Source: Lactarius indigo (taxonomy: Eukaryota > Basidiomycota > Agaricomycetes > Russulales > Russulaceae). From it: DNA of 64,000 nucleotides. The position numbers and the translations under genes were made by a program. The first letter of the stretch is position 1; each line of letters begins with the position of its first letter. This document shows positions 55,146 through 64,000 of this stretch, in pieces. Under the pieces are notes generated by a model, which made no database searches, had not been told where the DNA came from, and worked only from the letters and a program-made list of their open reading frames with translations. The DNA lies in contig JAFKAC010000145.1 in assembly GCA_025766275.1 (NCBI GenBank), positions 52,490 through 116,489 of the forward strand. The letters run 5' to 3'.

Positions 55146-56143
55146 GTATGTACTATAGGTATCGAGGGAGCTATCCCTACACGTGTTATGTGTGGGGGTA
55201 GAGAAGTTGTTGGACGTCTCGATGAAAGTATTTATAGTCCACCAAAAAGAGTCGTTGCCGTGCGTTCCAACGAGATTGGCCTGGATATCATTGAAATATT
55301 CACAGTTTTCTTGAAACCGTACCACTCATGGCACGGGACAGGGATAGACTACTCCAGAAATGTGCGGCTCCTTCCAGGAACACGACTTAGACACTAGTGG
55401 ATGGTACAACTGTGATCTTCATTTAACCGATTGAATGCACTGGCACTGCATCATGACGCTTGACGCTCAATGTCCTCGGAGTGGTGCCCATGAGGCCATA
55501 AGGTACAAATGAGACATGTGGGATAAGGCGATAACTTGAAAGCACGGGTTCCGTGCCTCCGACGGTTACCCCAAATAAGCCTTGAGAGAGAGGATTTGAG
55601 GAACTTGAACGTCGACACAGGGATCTTCAAAGTCAAAAAGTAAACGAGCCCAAGAGGCGACAGAAACTCAGTTCGTCAAATTACGGATCATGATGGAAAG
55701 GCGGAAGTTGATAGGACAGGACTACGACAGATTGCTGTTTTTTTTTTTTGCGATCGTAACCGTGTTGTTGGAGGTGCACCCGCCAATTTCAATGGTCGGC
55801 GGTGATCATTGTCCCCGATCGGTTTTTCGCATTCACAAGGCCTACGTGCCAAGACCACACGCATCGGCACGCTAATCCCTGTAATATAGAAATGATGTGG
55901 GGGGCGACAACATAGTATAGTAATTATAAATCGAAATACTGACGTTTCATTGACAGGATATTGGACAATAAGTGGTAAAATTGCTATTCCGAGTTTATTC
56001 TGGTGTGCATGCACCACTCAAATAAATATTTTATCTCCGTAATATCTGCACACGTGATCATACTTGAATATCCAGCTCCAGCTCCAGCTCACTTCCACGT
56101 CCCTAATAATTTCTGAACCAAGAGTAACAGAAAAGGGTCGGAA
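55146..56143. other. Divergent intergenic region
   Basis: Promoters of the second DUF6534 gene (leftward) and of the PI 4-kinase gene (rightward) should lie here. A T-run occurs at 55737-55749 and a short CCAGCT repeat at about 56072-56090. No gene is supported. Confidence 0.45.
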
Positions 56144-59100
56144 ATGGACAGGTATGTCGCCTTCTTGACTTCAAACATTTCCAACGAAATATTCTGCGTG
56201 CAGCCTCGACTTCAATATCCACCGACTAATCCTGTCCGACCTCGCCGCCAGCGTTGGCGCGTCCAATGATGACCCCGCAGACCCCACAATTGAATCTTCT
56301 GTTGACGCAATTACGTCTAACGTCACCACCAGAGCCATCTCTGAGAACCCTGGGGATGATGAAAGCGTTATCGAGGTCAACCTAGAGCAAAGGGTGTTCA
56401 TGGTGAGTGCATCTGTCATTGCCATAGCCTCCTGTTTCAATTGTGGATTTAGTCTGCTTCAAGAGCGAGATGTAATATTGGGTTTTCTGAGCTCTCAGTA
56501 AACATGTCCCCCTCTCTGCTCCATTCCACCGTTCCCGTCTTGTTAGACGTTTTAAGGGACATCCCTTACATTGATTTCGACATGAACTTGACTTGGGATG
56601 GTAAGCACATCGTCCCTGGTAACTTCGATGATTACTTTAAAGAATTTCTACGAAAGATTGGTCTTTACCTGACCAGTTGGCCTATTCGACTGTTTCCGCT
56701 CTGCTGAAGCTCGCCGCGGTTCATCCAGAGTACAAGGATGTCGTTATGCGCTCTATTTCGACTTTCACTTCTGTCCTTGTCAGAAACATTCAAGACTGCC
56801 CTCGTGAGCATCACACATATTTGTTGGATCCTGGTCATTAAGTTCTGGCATAGCCACCGACGTACTTACTCATCACGCCCTTTCTTTCCATGGTTTATAT
56901 CGTGCCATCATCTCTACTGAGTTCTCTTGGGACTATCACAGCTGGGTTTCAATCTCTGAGCATCTTAATGTCCTTTTCGCACCAGATGTCATAGAGCGTC
57001 TGAATCGTACTCTGGCTAGCGACATTTTGGCTGAAAATGGCGATCCTGACGTCAAAAACTACATACAAGTCTTGCTCTCACGTTATATATCGAGTGGCCG
57101 GCCCCTTAATGGCTACTTCCTCGTCTGTTGCGTTGTTGAGGCCCAGTGGACGATGCTGGCGCAAGCTCTTTACCCCTCGCATGCGCCGATCTATCCTAAG
57201 ACAGGGGAAGAAGCTGAGGCTGCCGCTGCTAATAGGGCTTGGTCAACTCTTACGCGGGATGTTACCTCAGAAACAGGTGCCTCTGACCCAAGCTTGAAAA
57301 ATGCCCTCAACAAATCTCTAGAGTTATCTATGCAAACCTTCACTGATCTCCTTGTACAAATCGAAGAAATGGAATCTGAGCCGTCACTGGATACATACGC
57401 TTGGGAAACCATGTCTGAGAGCTTGGTAAGTTTGACCCCTCTAGCTGGGTTAGTACCGCATACCGAATTTTTCTAGAAACTTGGCACTGTATGTGCTGTT
57501 GCACTCCGTGACCTAGACAGCAATCTCTTTTCGCGCCTCAAAGCCATCATTAGCATGGATTCCCCAATCGCTGATAATCTTGTTCAAGTGGCTGCTTTGA
57601 AGGCAGTCACAGTATTGGTACAACAGTATGTTTTATCTCTTGCTTTTAGGGCGTCTCCAAAGCGTTTGTAGTTTCCCCGAGACTGCGTCATCCCTGGTAT
57701 CCCATCTCAGGCGCTTCGTCACGTCGCCGGTTCCCACATTCGAGAATGAGTTTATCAGCGAAACGCAAATTCCCGCTCCCCTATACTCAGCCGCAAAGTG
57801 CCTTGCTTTGTGCATCAACGTATGTCATATGCCCTCCTCTGCGTTTAATTTCCTAACCCTAGTAAGTTGGCACCTGGCGACGACCTAATCATGTCAAACA
57901 TGTACTCCTTATTAAACTACATCGCTGCGACGAGCAAAGAGATGCACGACGCCCTTAACAGCTCTGCGCCAAACGAACTGTTCTCTAGTTCGAAGTCAGA
58001 GCACACCATGATGGACTCTGACCGTACTACTCTACGCTCCATTGAAACAGGTCCACGTGGTAACACGGAAGAAGAGAAGCGGCTCATTACCATAAGTACG
58101 ATATCGGTGGTATCAAGGCTCGCTTTGGAATTTAAGCGCGATGATGTGAGCATCTCGTCCGTACCGCAAGCAGTTCCGCTCAATCTAGCTATGTAGGCAA
58201 CAAAGTTAACAATCGCGATGCTAATACAGCGGCTTCGCATTTCTGAACCATATGCTGAGGCTGCGATAGCGCATAACCTAGTAGATCTGGCACTGCAAGC
58301 CCCCGAGTCTTCATTTTTGGAGATTATAAAGGCGTTCTCTTCTCTCAGCTGTTCTGTGCAATCTGAAGACCCAAGATTCTCGAACAATATGGTAATGCTA
58401 TCACTGTACTCCCTCTGGAATAGCCTGAGACAAACCTTTGGCAGATTTTGGCAGCGCAAACTAGGCTCGCGCATGAGTTGTATCGGCAACCGCATTTCTA
58501 TTATATTTACTTGCAGGAACTTCTGTCGCAGTTCGGGGACAAGGGAATAGCTATCCAAAATGCCTCGATTCAGAACCGGCTCACAAAAGCGGATGACCTA
58601 TCTGAACAACTTGTCTCACTTCTCCTACCTATCGACGCCCTTCTTAGCCATGCAGATTTCAATCCCCGATTCGGTTCGTCTACAGAACTGGTCGCCTTGT
58701 TTCGTAATATGTGGTTCCTCTGCGCTCTCTTTCGATTCACCACGGCAGATGAGGGAGACGAAAAGGACGGCTCTGCAACGGAGTGGCGCCGCCCCGCATT
58801 GTCTCGCATTGCCGCCAAGACGCCTGCCATAGTGTTAGAGGAGGCCAATGATTTTCTCGTCAGTGATGTGGAGTACAACTCGTGCATTCGGTTGGAATAT
58901 GCCCACAGCGTGAGTGCGTATGCAACAGGCTTCTCGTGCCACTCATGATGGTGTCTTAGGTTATTTCCAAACATCGCAATTTACTCTCAAAGTATCTACA
59001 ATACCAGCACACCGACATTCGATCGCTGTCTCCTGGAGCGGTCATCCTTCTCCTCACGATGCACGACATAGAGGCCTTGCGTGGCGCCGTTGGCCTTCCT

Positions 59101-62100
59101 TCATCCTTAGTGCCCTACTTCACTAACAATAGCATCAATAATCACACGGAACTGAGAACTTGCATGGACGCCATGGCCGATAAGGTGTGTGTGAAGACTC
59201 AACTGTATCGCAATTTGTGGCTAAAATTATGCTCAGATAATGACGGATGCCATTCAGGACCTAAGCTATCAGGCGCGAACCCAATCGTTACCCGGAGAGC
59301 TCCTCGGTGAACTGCAGGGCTTACTTACTGGGAGTACACACCGCATTGCCAGGGCACGCGTAGTAGCGTCCAAGTACCTCGATAGGCTCATCACATCTTT
59401 CCCATCGCTCATGTGTGACCCTCCACTTGTTTTCTCAATCCTTGAGGTGCTTACTCTACTGCGGCGTTCGTCTGAGGGTGAATATGTGGACGAAGTATAT
59501 CTCATATCTATTGTCATAGTTCTCACTGAGGCACCATTCCGTAGTATAACCCAATCTACGAATTCCACTCTGATAGGGTGGACATAACCCTCCAGCTCCC
59601 CGATGACTACAAGATCAGGGACGAAATTCTCGTCAATTTACTGCGCAATTCCAGTCGATGGTTCGAACTTGCACTCAGTCGCGCTCCTATGGAATTACGA
59701 TCAACCCTTCAGGTATATAAGCCTTTACTGTGTGCTAGGTCAAGGTTGATCATCTTCCTAAGAAATATCTTGCTATCAATCAATCGCTCTCGCCCATTGA
59801 CGCAGTTGATCTCGGTGCCTCTATCGCCGAGAATTATGGAAAGGCCATCGGTCCCGTGGAACGGAAATTGTGTACGTACTAACGAATTCCTTTACCTCGA
59901 TCCACTGACTGTCGAATAGCGTCCCTTGTTACGCTTTCCAAACACAAACCTGATCGTGCCAAGACCGTGACAAGTCAAATTGCGTCGAAGGCTTATTTCA
60001 CTGGAGAGATTGCTGGCCTACGTCTTGCAGGGAGGGGCGGTCAGTCCTCCTACATACACCCTCCCTGGCGTAATTGGCTCACGTTTGGTTGGTTAGGCAA
60101 GAATCTTCAGAAGCCTCCAGATGAGCAAGACCCTGTTCCAGAAATCTCCGCTCTGAGGGAGAAGATGCACTCAGCCCTTTCTGCCGTGCGCGAGAAGCGC
60201 AACTCGTTTACCATCCAAGACTTGAAGCGACTCTTATTCCGTTGCGCATCGGCTCTCATCTCCGTATCAAAGGTCAGACTGGTCGCTGTTCTAAGTGCTT
60301 GTTTACCTAGTAGGCCTGATAGTGCGACTACACGTTGATGTACTACATGGTCGCACTACCTTTCGAGGTCTTCACCCCATCCGCGATAGCAGCTGGCATT
60401 GAAACCTGGACATGGGTCATATCGGAGCGTCCTGCGTTCGAGATCGCCATGATGACAGAGATCAACACTGCATGGATGACAAGTATCAGGTTGGAGAGGG
60501 GCATTTTCTCAAAAACCCTTAAGTACGTCTAAAGCCGACCTGACACCTCGTCGCTGAAGTTCCCTTCCAGCTACGATGACCCATTCCATCATCCTATTGA
60601 CTATGCTCCGACCAACAAAGAAGCGATTGACCGCGTAACCAATCACGCTCGTAGACTTCTATCTCCACACACTCTCGTCCTGCAAATGCTATTCAGTAGA
60701 TTGCAGGCTGCAAAGTATCGCAAACCAGGCTTGACATTACTCATCCAGCGTCTTGTTCTCCGCTCAGCAAGGGCTTATCATACGCTGAGGTAGTGTTCCT
60801 ACTGTGCTCCTCGGTCTTCTCGGACTAAAATTTGTTGCAGCACGCACGCTTTGGCGAGGGAGGCCCGGTTTTCCTTTTAATATTTGGTTTCGAAGCTCTG
60901 GGTGGCTCGAGACTTGATTCTTACTGCGAGCATGCCCTGCGAGAAAGTTTGTATGCCGCCGCATTTTCGTGGTTTTCTGTACGGCCCCAGTAAGTTGGAA
61001 CTTCTGTCAGTCGACGGTCACTCGTCTTACAGTAAGAAGATGGTCCCACGGCTCAAACAGACTGCAAATGGACGCCGACTCGAAATTGTTGGTAGAGTTC
61101 TTGTCTTATCTTCAGGCGGATACTGCGCGGCTCGCCCATGCGGTTTCAAGCCTTGGACAGACGCAAGCCACGTCGATGAACTCAAGTATGTGTATCTTTC
61201 CACGACATGTGCAATGTGATAAACCCGATCCAACCTAGCATATGTTTCGCGCCTGAAAGCTCATAGTATCCCACTCAAATTACTGGTAGAGAACGAGATT
61301 TACAGACTCACTGTCTGGTTAAATCCAGTCAATGACCCGAAACGTGGGGGAGATCATCCAAGCCACTTAGAAAGGTCTATGACGGAGGTAAGTCGTTTTC
61401 AACGCCCTTCTGCAACGGGATAATAAAGCAGGCCACAGGACGCCTGGAAGAGTGCTATACGCGCAGCCTGGGAAATAAATCCAGCAATAGCGGTAGACTT
61501 TGTGGAGAGATTTAAGCATCCAGCCGTCCCGAGAGAAGTCGCCGCTCTCATACGTTCGCGCCCACGTGACGTTCTACACGTTCCCGAAGCCATCGAATTA
61601 CTCGTGGGAGATAGGCTCGACGGCGTTCGACGGGATCTCAGGGTGCGTCATTGTACCCACACATACACCCAAGCTAACAGACATGAGTAGTATCTCCTTT
61701 TCTGGGACCCCGTGCCCCCGATCGTCGCAGTTACGTTCTTCGAGCCTCGATATCATAGCGATCCCATGGTCCTTCAATACGCTCACAGAGTGTTGGTTCA
61801 ACATCCGGTCGATGTGACCTTCTTTTTCGTTCCGCAAATCGTACAAGCTTTACGTCACGATGAATTAGGTGGGTCATTTCGTGCTCAACGGGTAGGCACC
61901 ATCAACTGATTCACCATACAGGTTATGTTGGCCGCTTCATATCAGAGACGGCAAAAATATCCCAGCTATTCTGTCACCAAATTATCTGGAATATGAAAGC
62001 CAACTGCTATAAGGGCGATGCTGGTGAAGAGGTGCGTCTGCTCACACACTTTAGGTGGCCATAGGGACCTCAGCATGTTCATCAGGAAGACCCAATGAAA

Positions 62101-63670
62101 CCGATATTGGACGATATGATCCTCAGAATTGTAGATGCACTATCTAGTTTGGAAAAGGACACCTATGATCGCGAGTTCAAGTTCTTCGGTGAAGTCACTT
62201 CGATATCCGGAAAGTTGAAACCCTACATCAAGAAATCCAAAGCAGAGAAAAAGGTGCGCTAAATGACTGGTATATATGTGCGGTGCTAATACTGTAATGC
62301 AGGCAAAGATCGATGAAGAAATGGCAAAGATAATAATTGAGGATAATGTTTACTTGCCAAGCAATCCGATGGGAAAGTCGTTGACATCGACAAGAAATCG
62401 GGCCGTCCACTACAAAGTCATGCTAAGGTTTTTATTATCTCTGTTCTCGCGATTTTTTTTTAGACGTGGTTATGTAGGCACCATTCATGGCAACATTCAA
62501 AGTGCGAGAAACAGAAGGTCGTCATCAGTCCCGACCCCGATTCGCTAATTACGGGCGACGGTGGAGAGGAAGTGCATCGTACCGAGCAAGACGTGTGGAT
62601 TCAAGCAATGTTCAAAGTCGGCGACGACTGTCGGCAAGATGTGCTCGCCCTTCAGCTCATGCCATGTTCAAAAATATCTTCACCGGCGTGGGTTTGACGC
62701 TCTATCTTTATCCTTACGTGTGACAGCGACTGGCACCTGGGTACGTCCAGCTGGTTTTGTCGCCTTGTACGCAGAGTCCAACCTGATCACAGTGTCGGCG
62801 TCATTGACGTTGTGCCGAACTCACCTCGCGGGACGAAATTGGCCGCGCAAAGATTAACGACCTCCAGGGCTTCTTCATCGCGAAATATGGCGGAGAGGAC
62901 TCCGTCACGTATCAGAAGGCACGGCAAAACTTTATCCAATCGATGGCGGCGTACTCCGTAGCGTGCTATATACTTCAGATCAAAGACCGTCATAATGGCA
63001 ATATTATGATCGACGGGGAAGGCCACGTTGTTCACGTCGGTGAGTCCACCTTCAAGCGCCGGTGACCGTCCACTCTAAACATCCGACGCGCAGATTTTGG
63101 CTTCCTCTTTGACATAGATAAGCTATTTTCTCTAATTTTGCCCTTAACAAAGCACATCCTCACGCGCACTGTCTTCCCTCTACGTCCCGGCGGAGTGAAG
63201 TTCGAGCCCAGCTCGTTCAAGCTGAACCACGAGATGGTCGTCCTGATGGGCGGGCGCACCTCCCAGGGCTACGCACTCTTCCAGCAGCTCTGCGTCGCCG
63301 CCTTCCTCGCTGCGTCCGCACGCGCCGCAGCTCATCGCGACCGTGCAGCTCATGCTCGGCACGGGCCTACCAAGCTTCAAGGGCGAAGGAACGATCCGTC
63401 GGCTGCGTGAGCGCTTCGCGCTTGGCCTCAACGAGCGCCAGGCTGCGGAGTACATGATGGGCGTCGTCAAAAATGCGCACGAGAACATGAGGAGCAAGGT
63501 GTATGACGAATTCCAGCGGGTGAGTGAAGATCGGTTGTCTCCCGCATGCCATCATGGACTAATGTTCGACGCGGCGCGTGCCTTGTAGCTGCAAAATGGT
63601 TAGTCTGTCGCTTGATAGCAATCCTCCCGAGACAGACCGGCTAACCCTTTGTAGGCATCCCTATAAGTAG
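56144..63670 (+). CDS. STT4: Phosphatidylinositol 4-kinase, STT4/PI4KA type, with disrupted catalytic region
   Basis: ATG 56144, split after ATGGACAG, gives [19 protein letters not shown]. Many exons follow: the alpha-solenoid ([17 protein letters not shown]-like repeats, [28 protein letters not shown]-like), [26 protein letters not shown] near 60890, then the helical domain [24 protein letters not shown] (about 61705-61785) and [14 protein letters not shown]. The kinase domain has [77 protein letters not shown] and [13 protein letters not shown]. It makes PI4P at the plasma membrane; yeast STT4 is essential. Between 62.36 and 63.67 kb these motifs fall in different frames with no room for introns, so as given the kinase cannot be made whole. 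The end at 63670 is the family-expected stop. Confidence 0.85.
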
Positions 63671-64000
63671 GCTATACACACGCAAGAAGAGCGTGTTTCA
63701 ACGTTGCGTCTATCCTTATGGAGGTGTAGGTAGCCCTGGCGCCTAAATCACGTTCATTGTATATGTCCGAACATCTCCGATTTATTTTTATTTGTTCGAC
63801 AATCGCGTCACTACGCTCATGGCAAGAGAAGCGTGCTACGAATACGAACTAGATACAATTCCAGCCGGTCTCCAAGTCATAAACTGTTCATGAAGAAAAA
63901 TAATGCCTAAATCAAGGTCCATAACGAAATAAGATGATGAAGGTATAAGCGGACGGGTGAGGTGTGGTATCAGAGCGGCCGTAAAAGTCTATTATGGTGC
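63671..64000. other. PI 4-kinase 3' region
   Basis: This should be the 3' UTR and terminator region. It is AT-rich around 63775-63800. If the actual frame after AATG is followed, translation would run on to a TAA near 63744 instead of ending at 63670. No further gene is visible. Confidence 0.4.

Noticed and set aside
60865..60890. Possible one-base deletion in the T-run before FGFEALGG in the PI 4-kinase
   Set aside because: A different frame of the same exon reads [22 protein letters not shown] without interruption, so the exon is intact.
1..64000. CRISPR arrays, operons, ribosome binding sites, bacterial insertion sequences, tRNA or rRNA genes
   Set aside because: The window is a eukaryotic nuclear sequence with spliceosomal introns. 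No spaced direct-repeat array was seen, and isolated GGTTCGA-like words (34430, 49990) lack the rest of a tRNA cloverleaf.

Overview
This is nuclear DNA of a basidiomycete fungus, most likely an Agaricomycete. The evidence is dense genes on both strands, many GT-AG introns of about 45-65 bp, micro-exons, two DUF6534-type membrane protein genes, an expanded F-box family and clear fungal orthologues of housekeeping genes. There are no bacterial, phage or CRISPR features. Gene models were built by hand, choosing splice sites that keep conserved protein motifs in frame.

Layout. 0-10 kb: the left-truncated 5' part of a DUF6534 membrane protein gene (-), an MFS drug-type transporter (-), the nuclear transport GTPase Ran (+) and the mitochondrial AAA protein Bcs1 (+). 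10.3-25 kb is a rearranged accessory block. It holds two decayed copies of a sedolisin (peptidase S53) gene, three related F-box genes (two open, one broken), a stranded 3' fragment of the methyltransferase gene BUD23, a secreted FAD-linked oxidase, and the intact BUD23 gene from which the fragment came.

25-31.6 kb is a compact housekeeping block, mostly in head-to-head pairs: BUD23/BET3 (rRNA methylation / vesicle tethering), mitochondrial uS13/XAP5, the V-ATPase subunit D gene VMA8, and RPL26/FRG1. 31.6-34.9 kb is a gene-poor stretch with unrecognised, apparently decayed coding traces. 34.9-41.4 kb holds the U1 snRNP factor LUC7 and a 1176-residue protein I cannot name. 42.7-51.8 kb holds a USP48-type deubiquitinase of 22 exons (-), head-to-head with the GPI transamidase subunit GAA1 (+), then the TFIID subunit TAF7 (-). 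51.8-56.1 kb holds an unrecognised remnant and a second DUF6534 gene (-). 56.1-63.7 kb is a long phosphatidylinositol 4-kinase gene (STT4 type, +). Its catalytic region reads as the expected kinase only if several small indels are allowed for, unlike every other housekeeping gene here.

Most genes are unrelated housekeeping functions; I see no biosynthetic or defence cluster. The most unusual features are the segmental duplication that copied an F-box gene with the tail of BUD23 next to duplicated protease pseudogenes, the indel cluster in the PI 4-kinase catalytic domain, and a possible AT-AC intron inside that cluster.
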